From positions 1 to 64,000 of the forward strand of contig JADCGQ010000023.1 of NCBI GenBank assembly GCA_020248945.1: a stretch of DNA of 64,000 nt, read 5' to 3'. Positions 44,362 through 54,207 of this stretch are shown one piece after another. The stretch comes from Rubrivivax sp. (GTDB taxonomy: Bacteria; Pseudomonadota; Gammaproteobacteria; Burkholderiales; Burkholderiaceae_C). Position 1 is the first letter of the stretch, and each line of letters starts with the position of its first letter. The position numbers were made by a program, and so were the translations under genes. Below the pieces are notes generated by a model that ran no database searches, was not told where the DNA came from, and saw only the letters and a program-made list of their open reading frames with translations.

Positions 44362-45654
44362 ATGAGCCCGGAAACACAAGCCCTGTGGGTGTTCATCGTC
44401 GGCATGCTGGTGCTCATCGCCACCGGCATGAACATGGCGCTGGCGCTCGTGCTCACCGGCGCCGGCATGGCCTGGGTGCTGGGCTTCTTCGACACCCAGC
44501 TGCTGGCGCAGAACCTGGTGGCCGGCGTCGACAGCTTCCCGCTGCTGGCCGTGCCGTTCTTCGTGCTCGCCGGCGAGCTGATGAACGCCGGCGGCATCAG
44601 CCGCCGCATCATCGAGATGGCGCAGGCCTGGGTCGGCCACATCAAGGGCGGGCTGGGCTACGTCGCCATCGGCGCCGCGGTGCTGATGGCCAGCATGAGT
44701 GGCAGCGCGCTGGCCGACACCGCGGCCCTGGCCACCATCCTGATGCCGATGATGCGCCAGCAGGGCTACCCGATCGGCACCTCGGGCGGGCTCATCGCGG
44801 CCGGCGGCATCATCGCGCCGATCATCCCGCCGTCGATGCCGTTCGTGATCTACGGCGTCACCACCAACACCTCGATCTCGGCGCTGTTCCTCTCGGGCAT
44901 CGTGCCCGGGCTGATGATGGGCGCGGCGCTCGTCGTCACCTGGCGGCTCATGCTGCGCGGCATGGCGCTGCCGGCCGGCGAGCCGCTGCCGATGCGCCAG
45001 CGGCTGCGCGCCACCGCACGCGCCGGCTGGGCGCTGCTGATGCCGGTCATCATCATCGGCGGCATGAAGACGGGCGTGTTCACGCCCACCGAGGCCGCCG
45101 TGGTGGCCGCTTTCTACGCGCTGGTGGTGGCCTTCCTCGTGCACCGCGAGATGCGTGTGGCCGAGCTCGGCCCGGTGCTCGTGAACGCCGCGCGCACCAC
45201 CGCCGTGGTGATGTTCCTGTGCGCCGGCGCGCAGGTGGCCAGCTACATGATCACGCTGGCCGATCTGCCCGGCACGCTGGGCGGCTGGCTCGGCCCGCTG
45301 ATCGACAACCCCAGGCTGCTGATGGTGGTGATGATGCTGGTGCTGGTGCTCGTGGGCACGGCGCTGGACCTCACGCCGACCATCCTGATCTTCGCGCCGG
45401 TGCTGCTGCCCATCGCCGTGAAGGCCGGCATCGACCCCGTCTACTTCGGCCTGATGTTCGTGCTCAACGGCGCCATCGGGCTGATCACGCCGCCGGTGGG
45501 CACCGTGCTCAACGTCGTGGCCGGCGTCGGCCGCATGTCGCTGATGCAGGTGATCCGCGGCGTGAACCCTTTCCTGGCCGCCTACCTCGTCGTGCTCGCG
45601 CTGCTGGTGGCCTTCCCGCAGCTCGTCACGGTGCCCGTGGCCTGGATGCGCTGA
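44362..45654 (+). CDS. TRAP transporter large permease (DctM type)
   Basis: This 430-residue protein has about twelve helices. It shows the DctM motifs LLAVPFFVLAGELMNAGGISRRI, GSALADTAALATILMPMMRQQGYP, ASMSGSA and IIAPIIPPSMPFVIYG, and GLITPPVGTVLNV near the end. It forms the sodium-coupled channel of the TRAP system. Its start is 13 bp after the small permease gene. Confidence 0.93.
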   Translation: MSPETQALWVFIVGMLVLIATGMNMALALVLTGAGMAWVLGFFDTQLLAQNLVAGVDSFPLLAVPFFVLAGELMNAGGISRRIIEMAQAWVGHIKGGLGYVAIGAAVLMASMSGSALADTAALATILMPMMRQQGYPIGTSGGLIAAGGIIAPIIPPSMPFVIYGVTTNTSISALFLSGIVPGLMMGAALVVTWRLMLRGMALPAGEPLPMRQRLRATARAGWALLMPVIIIGGMKTGVFTPTEAAVVAAFYALVVAFLVHREMRVAELGPVLVNAARTTAVVMFLCAGAQVASYMITLADLPGTLGGWLGPLIDNPRLLMVVMMLVLVLVGTALDLTPTILIFAPVLLPIAVKAGIDPVYFGLMFVLNGAIGLITPPVGTVLNVVAGVGRMSLMQVIRGVNPFLAAYLVVLALLVAFPQLVTVPVAWMR

Positions 45655-45717
45655 GCCCGGAACCCGTTCGCGCCTCTCTCTTTCCGCCCCAAAACCCAAC
45701 GTCAACCGGAGACCCCC

Positions 45718-46734
45718 ATGACGATCTTCCGCCGCACCTTCATCGCCAGCGCACTCGCCAGCGCGCTGCTGGCCGCGCCCTTCGCGGCACTGGCCCAGGA
45801 CATCAAGCCGCGCCTCATCCGCTTCGGCTATGGCCTCGTGGAGAACAGCAACCAGGGCCGCGCGGTGAAGTTCTTCGCCGACCACGTGGAAAAGGCCTCG
45901 GGCGGCAAGATGCGCGTGCGCGCCATCGGCGCCGCCGCGCTGGGCCCCGACACGCAGATGCAGCAGGCGCTGATCGGTGGCGCGCAGGAGATGATGGTCG
46001 GCTCCACGGCCACGCTCGTGGGCATCACCAAGGAAATGGCGCTGTGGGACACGCCCTTCCTCTTCAACAACGCCCGCGAGGCCGACGCGGTGCTCGACGG
46101 CCCCGTCGGCCAGAAGGTGATGGACCGCCTGCAGGCCGGCGGCCTGGTGGGCCTGGTGTACTGGGAGAACGGCTTCCGCAACCTCACCAACAGCAAGCGC
46201 GCGGTGCAAAAGCTCGAAGACCTGGACGGCATCAAGCTGCGCGTGATGCAGAACAACGTCTACCTCGAGAGCTTCAAGACGCTGGGCGCCAACGCCGTGC
46301 CGATGCCCTTCTCCGAGCTGTTCGGCGCGCTCGAGACGAAAACCGTCGACGGTCAGGAGAACCCCTACAACACCATCCTGTCGAGCAAGTTCTTCGAGGT
46401 GCAGAAGTACCTCAGCATCACCAACCACGTCTACAGCCCGTGGATCGTGACGGTCAGCAAGAAGTGGTGGGACCAGCTCTCCAAGGACGAGCAGAACGTG
46501 CTGATGGACGCCGCCCGCGCCAGCCGCGACTTCGAGCGCAAGGACACGCGCGAAGAAGCCGGCCGGGCCCTGGCCGAGCTCAGGGCCAAGGGCATGCAGA
46601 TCAACGAGCTGCCGGCCAGCGAGTCGGCCCGCATGCGCAGCAAGCTCTCGGCCGTGAACGCCGGCATCGCGGCCAACGTCGGCCAGGAGCTCTGGAACGA
46701 GACGCAGGCCGCGCTGGCGGCGCTGCGCAAGTAA
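45718..46734 (+). CDS. TRAP transporter substrate-binding protein (DctP type)
   Basis: This 338-residue periplasmic protein has a Sec signal (about residues 1-27, cleavage after ALA) and the DctP fold motifs RFGYGLVENSNQGRAVKFFADHVEKASGGKMRVR, FNNAREADAVLDGPVG and KLRVMQNNVYLESFKTLGANAVPMPFSELFGALET. The conserved arginine (LRV) binds the carboxylate of sugar acids. GGAG lies before the ATG. The 63-bp gap before it has no obvious hairpin. Confidence 0.92.
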   Translation: MTIFRRTFIASALASALLAAPFAALAQDIKPRLIRFGYGLVENSNQGRAVKFFADHVEKASGGKMRVRAIGAAALGPDTQMQQALIGGAQEMMVGSTATLVGITKEMALWDTPFLFNNAREADAVLDGPVGQKVMDRLQAGGLVGLVYWENGFRNLTNSKRAVQKLEDLDGIKLRVMQNNVYLESFKTLGANAVPMPFSELFGALETKTVDGQENPYNTILSSKFFEVQKYLSITNHVYSPWIVTVSKKWWDQLSKDEQNVLMDAARASRDFERKDTREEAGRALAELRAKGMQINELPASESARMRSKLSAVNAGIAANVGQELWNETQAALAALRK

Positions 46735-46769
46735 CCCCGGCCCGGCCGGCTGCCGACGCGCGAAGAGCC

Positions 46770-47501
46770 CTAGGCAGCCCGGCCGTGCCGCGTGCGCACG
46801 AACAGGTACTCGTGTTTGGTGCGGCCCACCCACGCGACCTCGAAGCCCAGTTCCTGCAGCATGCGGATCGCGTCGCGCGTCTGCCGGGGGTGCAGGCCGG
46901 GCAGGAAGTGGTGGAACTCCACGAGCAGCTGCGACACCGGCTCCAGCCAGCCAGCCCGGGCCGCCTGCGTCAGCACCTCGTACTCGGCGCCCTCGATGTC
47001 GAGCTTGAGCACGTCGACCACCGGCGTGGCGGCATGCGCCAGTGCGCTCGACAAGGTCAGCCAAGGCACGGTGAAGCGGTCCGACGAGTCCTCTTCGTAC
47101 GCCGCAAACGCCGAGGCGCTGACCTGGTCGGCCACCGAGGCCGGCGGCGCCACCATCTCCATGTGGCCGTCGTTGGCTGCCAGCGCGTAGGCGTGGCTGT
47201 TGAAGCGCGGCGACGGCACCCGCTGCGCCAGGTACTTCAGCGAGCGCGGCGTCGGATCGAAGCCGACGACGCGGCAACCGAAGCGGGCAATGACCTCGTC
47301 CTCGAAGGAGACGTCGTCACCCAGGCCGAACGAGGCGATGACGGTCGACTCGCTCATGCGCGTGGCATCGATGGCCCAGCGGCCGTACCTGGAGCCGAAC
47401 TCCAGGATGCCGGGCCGCCGGCGCTTGACCCACAGGAACGGCTCGTGGCCCACGAGGGCCTTGAAGAGGGTGCCTCGGCGCAGGGCGCGGTAGACATTCA
47501 T
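46770..47501 (-). CDS. FkbM-like SAM-dependent methyltransferase
   Basis: This 243-residue protein carries a Rossmann methyltransferase core: FGLGDDVSFEDEVIARFGCRVVGFDPTPRSLKYL, then DVLKLDIEGAEYEVL with the conserved acidic loop, and QLLVEFHHFLPGLHPRQTRDAIRMLQELGFEVAWV. This layout fits FkbM-type O-methyltransferases, which act on sugars or secondary metabolites. Its ATG overlaps the M20 gene stop (ATGA). The N-terminus YRALRRGTLFKALVGHEPFLW resembles an amphipathic or membrane-associated segment. Acceptor unknown. Confidence 0.78.
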   Translation of the reverse strand: MNVYRALRRGTLFKALVGHEPFLWVKRRRPGILEFGSRYGRWAIDATRMSESTVIASFGLGDDVSFEDEVIARFGCRVVGFDPTPRSLKYLAQRVPSPRFNSHAYALAANDGHMEMVAPPASVADQVSASAFAAYEEDSSDRFTVPWLTLSSALAHAATPVVDVLKLDIEGAEYEVLTQAARAGWLEPVSQLLVEFHHFLPGLHPRQTRDAIRMLQELGFEVAWVGRTKHEYLFVRTRHGRAA

Positions 47502-48793
47502 CGCCCGGCCTGCGCCGAGCTGCCGAGCCAGTCGCAGGCCAGGTGCGCCAGCAGCCGCACACCGGGCAGCAGCGCGCGCTCGTCGACGCGGAACAGCGGC
47601 GAGTGGTTCGGCGGCGCCGTGCGCGCGTCGATCTCGGGCGCCGTGACGCCCAGGAAGACGAACAGCCCCGGCACCTCGCGCTGGAAGAACGAGAAGTCCT
47701 CCGAGCCGGTGACCTTGTCGATGTGCTCCAGCTGCGCGCCACCCACGCGCTGCAGCGTCGGCAGCATGGCGGCGGTGAGCGCGGGGTCGTTCACCGTCAC
47801 CGGGTAGTTCTTCTGCACGCACACCTGGCAGCCGGCCTTGTTGCCCCGCGCGATGGCTTCGGCCAGCGTCGTCACGCGCTCGCGGATGTCGTCGCGCATG
47901 CCTTCGTCGAAGGTGCGGATGGTGCCGCGCATCTCGACCTGGTCGGGGATGATGTTCTCGCGCACGCCGCCCTTGATGATGCCCACCGTCACGACCGCCG
48001 GCTCGCGCGTGATCTCCTGCGTGCGGCTGACGATGGTCTGCAGCCCGAGCACGATCTGCGCCGACGTGACGATGGGGTCCACGCCCAGCCAGGGCGCAGC
48101 GCCGTGGGTCTGGCGGCCCTGCACCTCGATGCGGAAGTAGTCGGAGCTGGCCATCGTCGGCCCGCTGCGCCAGCCGATGCGGCCCGCCTGCTGCCGGCTC
48201 GTGACGTGCAGGCCGAAGATGGCGCAGGGGCGTGGGTTCTCGAGCGCGCCTTCGGCCACCATCATCTTGGCGCCGCCTTCCTCGCCGGGCGGGGGCATCT
48301 CCTCGGCCGGCTGGAAGATGAACTTCACGCTGCCGGCGATGTGCTCGCGCAGGCCGGCCAGCAGGCTGGCCACGCCCATGAGGATGGCAACGTGGCAGTC
48401 GTGGCCGCAGGCGTGCATCACGCCCACTTCCTCGCCGTTCCACTGCGTGCGCACCTGGCTGCGGAAGGGCAGCTCGTTGAACTCGGTGACGGGCAGGCCG
48501 TCCATGTCGGCGCGCAGCGCCACCACCGGGCCGGGCTGGCCGCCCTTGAGCAGGCCCACGACGCCGGTGTGGGCCACGCCCGTGCGCACCTCGTCGAAGC
48601 CGAGTGAGCGCAGGTGCTCGGCCACGATGCCGGCGGTGCGGAACTCGCGGTTGCCGAGCTCGGGGTGCTGGTGCAGGTCGCGCCGCCAGGCGATGACGGC
48701 GGCTTCGAGCGCGGGGGCCTGTTCGTCGATGAGGGCGGCCAGGGCGCTGGCAGAGACAGTGGCGGGGGTCAGCGGTTCGGCAGGCTTGTTCAT
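47498..48793 (-). CDS. M20-family amidohydrolase (hippurate hydrolase-like)
   Basis: This 431-residue metallo-amidohydrolase removes acyl groups from N-acylated amino acids or amides. Metal-binding motifs are in place: [65 protein letters not shown] and [11 protein letters not shown]. It lies between mnmA and the FkbM-like gene with ATGA overlaps on both sides. The cysteine in HACGHD is typical of the hippuricase and IAA-amino-acid hydrolase branch. Substrate unknown. Confidence 0.92.
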   Translation of the reverse strand: MNKPAEPLTPATVSASALAALIDEQAPALEAAVIAWRRDLHQHPELGNREFRTAGIVAEHLRSLGFDEVRTGVAHTGVVGLLKGGQPGPVVALRADMDGLPVTEFNELPFRSQVRTQWNGEEVGVMHACGHDCHVAILMGVASLLAGLREHIAGSVKFIFQPAEEMPPPGEEGGAKMMVAEGALENPRPCAIFGLHVTSRQQAGRIGWRSGPTMASSDYFRIEVQGRQTHGAAPWLGVDPIVTSAQIVLGLQTIVSRTQEITREPAVVTVGIIKGGVRENIIPDQVEMRGTIRTFDEGMRDDIRERVTTLAEAIARGNKAGCQVCVQKNYPVTVNDPALTAAMLPTLQRVGGAQLEHIDKVTGSEDFSFFQREVPGLFVFLGVTAPEIDARTAPPNHSPLFRVDERALLPGVRLLAHLACDWLGSSAQAGR

Positions 48794-49962
48794 CGGGCGG
48801 GCGTGGCGTGGCGACGGGATCGCCCCATCGTACGCAGCGCCCGCGCCGATACCACCGGGGGAATCTCGCAGGCCGCGATGAAGCCACCCCCCAGGCAGAC
48901 CTCGCCGTCGTACAGCACGGCACTCTGGCCGGCCGTGACGGCCCACTGCGGCGCCTCGAACTCCAGGCGGAAGCCCGCGGCCGTGGGCGCGAACGTGCAC
49001 GCGGCATCGGCCTGGCGGTAGCGCGTCTTGGCGCCGAGGCCGGCGCCCGGCGCGGGCGGCGTGCCGGCCACCCAGCTGCAGTCGTCGGCCTCGAGCCAGG
49101 GGCTCAGCAGCCACGGGTGGTCGTGCCCTTGCACCACATGCAGCGTGTTCGCCGCCAGGTCCTTGTGCGCCACGTACCAGGGCTGGTGCTCGCCGGCGGC
49201 ATCGTGCCCGGCCACGCCGCCGATGCCCAGGCCCTGGCGCTGACCGCGCGTATAGAAACTCAGGCCGACGTGGCGGCCGACCTCGTGGCCCTGCGCGTCG
49301 AGCATCGGGCCGGGCGCGCGGCTGAGGTAGCGATCCAGGAACTCGCGGAAGGGCCGTTCGCCGATGAAGCAGATGCCGGTGCTGTCCTTCTTCTTCGCGT
49401 TCGGCAGGCCGATCTCGGCGGCGATGCGCCGCACCTCGGTCTTGTGCAGCTCGCCCACCGGGAACAGCGTCTTGGCCAGCTGCGCCTGGTTCAGGCGGTG
49501 TAGGAAGTAGCTCTGGTCCTTGGCCGGGTCCAGGCCCTTCAGCAGCTCGAAGCGGCCGTTGGCGGATTCGCGGACGCGCGCGTAGTGGCCGGTGGCCATC
49601 TTTTCCGCACCCAGCCGCAGCGCGTGGTCGAGGAAGGCCTTGAACTTGATCTCGGCGTTGCACAGCACGTCGGGGTTCGGCGTGCGCCCGGCCTGGTGCT
49701 CGCGCAGGAACTCGGCGAAGACGCGGTCCCTGTACTCGGCAGCGAAGTTGACGTGCTCGATCTCGATGCCGATGACGTCGGCCACCGCCGCCGCGTCGAC
49801 GAAGTCGACGTTGCTGCTGCAGTAGGCCGTGTCGTCGTCGTCTTCCCAGTTCTTCATGAAGATGCCGACGACATCGAAGCCCTGCTGCTTGAGCAGCCAG
49901 GCGCTGACGGCGCTGTCGACGCCGCCGCTCAGGCCCACCACCACACGCTGCTTCGCCGCCAT
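48790..49962 (-). CDS. mnmA: tRNA-specific 2-thiouridylase MnmA
   Basis: This 390-residue enzyme adds sulfur to U34 in tRNA-Lys, Glu and Gln. The PP-loop [22 protein letters not shown] is near residue 10, the catalytic cysteines are in [11 protein letters not shown] and [10 protein letters not shown], and [21 protein letters not shown] follows. It complements MnmG at 13.6 kb in wobble-uridine modification. A GATAAT hexamer (read on the minus strand at 49975-49970) ends 7 bases before the ATG. It leads the operon with the M20 and FkbM-like genes. Confidence 0.96.
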   Translation of the reverse strand: MAAKQRVVVGLSGGVDSAVSAWLLKQQGFDVVGIFMKNWEDDDDTAYCSSNVDFVDAAAVADVIGIEIEHVNFAAEYRDRVFAEFLREHQAGRTPNPDVLCNAEIKFKAFLDHALRLGAEKMATGHYARVRESANGRFELLKGLDPAKDQSYFLHRLNQAQLAKTLFPVGELHKTEVRRIAAEIGLPNAKKKDSTGICFIGERPFREFLDRYLSRAPGPMLDAQGHEVGRHVGLSFYTRGQRQGLGIGGVAGHDAAGEHQPWYVAHKDLAANTLHVVQGHDHPWLLSPWLEADDCSWVAGTPPAPGAGLGAKTRYRQADAACTFAPTAAGFRLEFEAPQWAVTAGQSAVLYDGEVCLGGGFIAACEIPPVVSARALRTMGRSRRHATPAR

Positions 49963-49969
49963 GGCACGG

Positions 49970-49975
49970 ATTATC
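49970..49975 (-). promoter_or_regulatory. -10-like hexamer GATAAT before mnmA
   Basis: GATAAT (5 of 6 matches to TATAAT) lies 7 bases before the mnmA ATG on the minus strand, with no ribosome binding site between. It supports a leaderless mnmA mRNA. Confidence 0.5.
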
Positions 49976-49985
49976 CCGGGCCGCC

Positions 49986-50002
49986 CTTAAGCCGGCGCCA
50001 AG
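49986..50002 (+). promoter_or_regulatory. PmrA-like direct repeat CTTAAG-N5-GCCAAG
   Basis: CTTAAG and GCCAAG are spaced 11 bp apart, like the half-sites of PmrA/QseB boxes. It lies 36 bp before the response regulator gene's start. The same arrangement is found before the TonB receptor gene at 52079. Confidence 0.5.
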
Positions 50003-50037
50003 ACAAGGCGCCGCCGCCCGCGCTAGCCTCCGCGCCC

Positions 50038-50709
50038 ATGCAGCTGCTCCTGGTGGAAGACGACCTCGACCTAGGCCGCTCGCTCACCGAGTCGCTGCGC
50101 GGCGCCGGCTTCGAGGTCGAGTGGGTGCGGCGCGCCGCCGACGCCGAGCGCTTCGTGCAGCGCGGCGGGCAGGACGCCATCGTGCTCGACCTCTCGCTGC
50201 CCGACGGCCACGGCCTGGACCTGCTGCGCCGCTGGCGCGCCGCCGCGCTGCAGGTGCCGCTCGTCATCATCACCGCCAGCACGGCGCTGGGCGACCGGCT
50301 GCAGGGCCTGGACGAAGGCGCCGACGACTTCCTCGTCAAACCCTTTGTGGTGCAGGAGCTGGTGTCGCGGCTGCACGCGGTGGCGCGGCGCAGCGCGCGC
50401 CAGGCTGCGGGCGAGTGGCGCTTCGGCGCGCTGGTCATCGTGCCGCAGCGGCGCGAATGCCGGCTGGCCGATGAGCCGCTGGCGCTAACGCCGCGCGAGT
50501 TCGACATCCTGCTCACGCTGGCGCGCGCGGCCGGCGACGTGGTGCCCAAGCACCGCCTCGCGCAGGCGCTGCAGCCGCTGGGCGACGCGGTGGACTTCGC
50601 GGCGCTCGAGGTGCATGTGCACCACCTGCGCCGCAAGATCGGCGGCTCGCGCATCCGCACCGTGCGCGGCGTGGGCTACGCGCTGGCCGACGACGAGGCC
50701 CCGGCGTGA
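50038..50709 (+). CDS. OmpR/PhoB-family response regulator (QseB/PmrA-like)
   Basis: This 223-residue regulator has an N-terminal receiver with the acidic pair in LLLVEDDLDLG, phosphoacceptor Asp51 in VLDLSLPDGHG, and the Thr and Lys in ITAS and LVKPF. The C-terminal winged helix reads PLALTPREFDILLTL, then VHVHHLRRKIGGSRIRTVRGVGYAL. Such OmpR-class regulators bind direct repeats like CTTAAG-N5-CTTAAG. It overlaps the sensor kinase start (GTGA), and a TAGCCT -10-like box precedes its ATG. Confidence 0.92.
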   Translation: MQLLLVEDDLDLGRSLTESLRGAGFEVEWVRRAADAERFVQRGGQDAIVLDLSLPDGHGLDLLRRWRAAALQVPLVIITASTALGDRLQGLDEGADDFLVKPFVVQELVSRLHAVARRSARQAAGEWRFGALVIVPQRRECRLADEPLALTPREFDILLTLARAAGDVVPKHRLAQALQPLGDAVDFAALEVHVHHLRRKIGGSRIRTVRGVGYALADDEAPA

Positions 50710-52073
50710 CGACGGCGCCGCGCCTGCCCACGCTGCTCGGGCGCATCACGGCTGTGCTGGTGGGCTCCTTCGCCATCGTCTTCGTCGTGCTCTTCGCCTG
50801 GGCCGCCTGGGGCCTGCTGGCACGCGACAGCGGCGAGCTCGACCGCAGCCTGCTGCTGTCGGCGCGCAGCGTGGCCGGCGCGCTCGACGCCATCGGCGAC
50901 GAAGCCCGCGCCGGCAGCACCGCGCTGGCCCTGCTGCGCGAGCTGCAGCAGCGCGACCTCTCCGGCGAGCCGCCGCTGCACCTGGCGATCACGCGCACCG
51001 ACGGCAGCCTCGTGCTGCACAGCGGCGTCGAGCCCGACGCGGCCGTGCTGGGCGTGGCCGACGGCGTGCACTCGCCGCCGGGCTCGCGCTGGCGCGTCTA
51101 CGCCGCCAGCGGCCGCCACTGGCGCGTGCTGCTCATCGACGACGACACCGTGCGCCGTCGCTGGCTGGCCGCGACCATCGCCGCCGACCTGGCGTTGAAC
51201 ATCGCGATGGCGATCCCGTTCGTGCTGCTGCCGCTGTGGGGCGCGGCGCGGCTGTCGCTGCAGCCGCTGCGCCGGCTGTCGGCCGCGGTGGCGGCGCGCC
51301 AGCCGCTGGACACCACGCCGCTGCCCACCGGCGCGCGCCGCTGGCGCGAGCTGGCGCCGCTCGAAGACGCGCTGAACCGCCTGTTCGAGCGAACCGCCCA
51401 CGGCGTGGCGCGCGAGAAGGCCTTCGTGCACGACGCGGCCCACGAGCTGCGCACGCCGCTGGCGGTGATTTCCGCGCAGGCCCACCTGCTGGCCACCAGC
51501 GAGGGCGCGGCGCGCACCGAGGCGGCGGCGCGGCTGCAGTCGGCGGTGGAGCGCGCCTCGCACCTGTCGCAGCAGCTGCTGCAGCTGGCGCAGGCCGACG
51601 GCGCCGTGCGCGCGCCGCCGCAGCCGCTGGACCTGATGGACCTGGTGCGCGACGCGATGGCGCTGCAGGCCGCGCGCGCCGAGGCCGAGCACACCGAGCT
51701 CTCGCTGGAGGGCCCGGACCAGCTGCCGATGCGTTCGGACGCGCGCACATTGCGCGCCATCGTCGACAACCTGCTCGACAACGCGCTGCGCCACGGCGGC
51801 GCCGGCGGTGCCGTGCGCGTGCGCGTGGCCGCCGACGAACACCAGCTGACGCTGGAGGTGGTGGACAGCGGGCCGGGCATCGCCGCTGCCGATGCCGAAC
51901 AGGTGTTCGAGCGCTTCTGGCGCGGCAACGCCTCCGACGGCCGCGGCACCGGCCTCGGCCTGGCCATCGTTCGCGAAGCCGCGCGCTCGCTGGGCGGCGA
52001 GGTGGCCCTGCAGCGGCCGGGCCCGGGCGCCGGTTTCGTCGTCACGCTGCCAAGGCCGGCACCAAGAGGCTGA
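50706..52073 (+). CDS. Sensor histidine kinase (QseC/PmrB-like)
   Basis: This 455-residue membrane kinase has helices at about residues 15-38 and 154-180, and a periplasmic domain between. The phosphorylated His246 is in VHDAAHELRTPLAVISAQ (H box), with the N box NLLDNALRHGG and G boxes DSGPGIAAADAEQVFERFW and GTGLGLAIV. It starts with a GTG overlapping the response regulator gene. The small periplasmic sensor domain lacks an obvious ligand motif. The pair probably controls the TonB receptor next to it. Confidence 0.92.
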   Translation: MTTAPRLPTLLGRITAVLVGSFAIVFVVLFAWAAWGLLARDSGELDRSLLLSARSVAGALDAIGDEARAGSTALALLRELQQRDLSGEPPLHLAITRTDGSLVLHSGVEPDAAVLGVADGVHSPPGSRWRVYAASGRHWRVLLIDDDTVRRRWLAATIAADLALNIAMAIPFVLLPLWGAARLSLQPLRRLSAAVAARQPLDTTPLPTGARRWRELAPLEDALNRLFERTAHGVAREKAFVHDAAHELRTPLAVISAQAHLLATSEGAARTEAAARLQSAVERASHLSQQLLQLAQADGAVRAPPQPLDLMDLVRDAMALQAARAEAEHTELSLEGPDQLPMRSDARTLRAIVDNLLDNALRHGGAGGAVRVRVAADEHQLTLEVVDSGPGIAAADAEQVFERFWRGNASDGRGTGLGLAIVREAARSLGGEVALQRPGPGAGFVVTLPRPAPRG

Positions 52074-52078
52074 TCGCA

Positions 52079-52095
52079 CTTAAGCCACGCCCAAG
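52079..52095 (+). promoter_or_regulatory. PmrA-like direct repeat CTTAAG-N5-CCCAAG
   Basis: The repeat copies the layout before the response regulator gene (49986-50002). It lies right after the kinase stop and 24 bp before the TonB receptor gene's best start, so the two-component system probably controls the receptor. Confidence 0.55.
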
Positions 52096-52119
52096 GTGGC
52101 CGCGGCGACGATGCGGCCC

Positions 52120-54174
52120 ATGATGCAACACCACCCCCTGCGCACACTGCCGGCCTTGTCGCTGTGCTGCGCCACCCTCGTCGCCACACCAGCCCTGGCG
52201 CAGGCCGATGCAGCGCCGGCCGGCACCGCCGCCACCACCGTCGAAGTCACCGGCGCGCGCTTTCGCGACCAGCCCGGCCGCACCAGCCTCTCAGGCGCCG
52301 AGCTCGCCCGCGTGCCCGGCGCCGGTGGCGACCCGATGCGCGCCATCCAGGCCCTGCCGGGCGTGGCCACCGTCGACGACAGCAGCAGCGAACCCGCGGT
52401 GCGCGGCTCGCGGCCCTTCGACAACGTCTACTTCGTCGACTTCCTGCCCGTGGGCTACCTGTTCCACGTCGGCGGCTTCACCAGCGTGTTCAACCCCAAT
52501 CTGATCCAGCGCTTCAGCATGGCCAGCGCGGCCTGGGGCCCGGAGTACGGCCAGGCCGTGGGCGCCGTGTTCGACGTGCAGCTGCGCAACCCGCGCACCG
52601 ACCGCATCGGCGGCCTGCTCGACTTCAGCCTCACCGGCGCCAACGTGCTGGCCGAAGGGCCAATCGGCCATGTGGGCGATAAAGGCCGCGAGCTGAGCTT
52701 CTTCGTCGCCGCGCGGCGCAGCTGGTTCGACCTCGTCGCCGACAGCGCCGAAGACCAGGAAGAGGGCGTGAGCTTCCAGCTGCCCGTCTACACCGACTCG
52801 CAGGCGCGGCTGCTGTGGAGCCCCGACGCGCGCTACCGCGTGCGGCTCGACTTCAGCACCGCCACCGACCGCATCGAGTACACCGTCAAGGCCGGCGGCA
52901 AGGCCGCGGCGCGCGACCCGCTCGTCACCGGCAGCAGCAACCAGCGCCAGTCCTTCGCCACCGGCGCGGTGGTGCTGGAGAACGACCTGCGCGACACGCT
53001 CGGCGTGCGCACCGCGCTCGGCCAGATGCGCCAGAACGACAGCTTCAAGCTCGGTGGCGCAGGCACCGCGCGCGTGCGCACCGACACCACCTACCTGCGC
53101 CAGCAGTGGCAGTACACCGGCTGGCACGGCCACGAACTCACGTTCGGCGGCACGCTGGAAAGCCGTCTGCTCGACGTGGCGCTGGACTTCAACTTCCCGC
53201 GCTGCACCGAGTTCGATCCCAACTGCGACATCAGCACCGCGCCGCGCGTCTTCACCGATCGCCGCGCGCGCCAGAACCGCGCCGATGTGCACCTGGCCGA
53301 CCGCTGGCAGCTCAACCCGCGCTGGGTGGCCATCGCCGGCCTGCGGCTGCAGCGCGACGCCTGGCTCGACCGCGACGCCGCCGAGCCACGCCTGGGCCTG
53401 GAGTACAGCCCCACGCGCGATCTCACCTGGTCGGCAGGCTTTGGCCTGCACAGCCAGCCGCCGGCGGCCGAGGAGAGCTTCGACGTCATCGGCAACCCGA
53501 AGCTCGCGCCGATCCGCTCGCGGCATGCGGTGGTGGGCGTGTCGCAAAGGCGGGCCGGCGGCTGGTCGTGGCGCAGCGAGGTCTACGCGAAGGACTTCCG
53601 TGGCTACGCCGTCGCCGACCCGGTGCTCAACTACCGCAACGGCGCGCGCGGCACCGCCCAGGGCCTGGAGCTGCTGCTGAAGAAAGACCTCGCCAGCGGC
53701 GGCCCGCGCCAGGGATGGGGCGCGCTGACGGGCTTTGCCAGCCTGACGCTGTCGCGCTCGCGTCGCACGATCGACGCCACCGGCGAGCAGTTCCCCTTCG
53801 ACGCCGACCAGCCCGTCATCGCCACCGTCGTGGCCCACCTGCCGTGGAACGACCGCTGGAGCTACGGCCTGAAGTGGAGCGCGCACAGCGGCTCGCCCTA
53901 CACGCCGGTGATCGGCACCAACGGCACCTGGCCCGACGGCCGCGTGCGCCCGCTGTTCGGTGGCCTCAACAGCCAGCGGCTGCCGGCCTACCACCGGCTC
54001 GACCTGCGCGCCGACCGCCGCTTCACGCGGGACTTCAGCGCCTACTTCGAGCTCATCAACGCCTACAACCGCCAGAACGTCGCCGGCTACAGCTGGAACA
54101 CCACCTACACCGAGCGCGAAACGGTGGAGCAGCTGCCGATCTTCTTCTCGTTCGGGCTGCAGCTGAAGCTCTGA
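52120..54174 (+). CDS. TonB-dependent outer-membrane receptor
   Basis: This 684-residue receptor has a Sec signal (ending ALAQ at about residue 29) and then a plug domain with TTVEVTGARF, RAIQALPGVATVDDSSSEPAVRG and GPEYGQAVGAVFDVQL. The 22-strand barrel ends in the aromatic FSFGLQLKL, the usual BamA-recognised terminus. No classic siderophore or vitamin B12 neighbour is present; the ligand is unknown. ATG at 52111 or 52123 is also possible; 52120 suits a leaderless transcript from a GACGAT -10-like box at 52107-52112. Regulation by the adjacent two-component system is inferred from the shared repeat. Confidence 0.85.
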   Translation: MMQHHPLRTLPALSLCCATLVATPALAQADAAPAGTAATTVEVTGARFRDQPGRTSLSGAELARVPGAGGDPMRAIQALPGVATVDDSSSEPAVRGSRPFDNVYFVDFLPVGYLFHVGGFTSVFNPNLIQRFSMASAAWGPEYGQAVGAVFDVQLRNPRTDRIGGLLDFSLTGANVLAEGPIGHVGDKGRELSFFVAARRSWFDLVADSAEDQEEGVSFQLPVYTDSQARLLWSPDARYRVRLDFSTATDRIEYTVKAGGKAAARDPLVTGSSNQRQSFATGAVVLENDLRDTLGVRTALGQMRQNDSFKLGGAGTARVRTDTTYLRQQWQYTGWHGHELTFGGTLESRLLDVALDFNFPRCTEFDPNCDISTAPRVFTDRRARQNRADVHLADRWQLNPRWVAIAGLRLQRDAWLDRDAAEPRLGLEYSPTRDLTWSAGFGLHSQPPAAEESFDVIGNPKLAPIRSRHAVVGVSQRRAGGWSWRSEVYAKDFRGYAVADPVLNYRNGARGTAQGLELLLKKDLASGGPRQGWGALTGFASLTLSRSRRTIDATGEQFPFDADQPVIATVVAHLPWNDRWSYGLKWSAHSGSPYTPVIGTNGTWPDGRVRPLFGGLNSQRLPAYHRLDLRADRRFTRDFSAYFELINAYNRQNVAGYSWNTTYTERETVEQLPIFFSFGLQLKL

Positions 54175-54185
54175 CGAGTGGCCCG

Positions 54186-54204
54186 GGCGCGCGGCCTGCG
54201 CGCC
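54186..54204. terminator. Bidirectional hairpin between convergent genes
   Basis: GGCGCGC-GGCCT-GCGCGCC forms a perfect 7-bp stem between the TonB receptor stop at 54174 and the helicase stop at 54208. No T run follows on either strand, so terminator function is inferred. Confidence 0.4.
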
Positions 54205-54207
54205 GCC

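Noticed and set aside
44068..47807. Long open frames across the TRAP transporter region in other frames
   Set aside because: They overlap three well-recognised TRAP genes and translate to His, Arg and Gly rich low-complexity sequence with no family resemblance.
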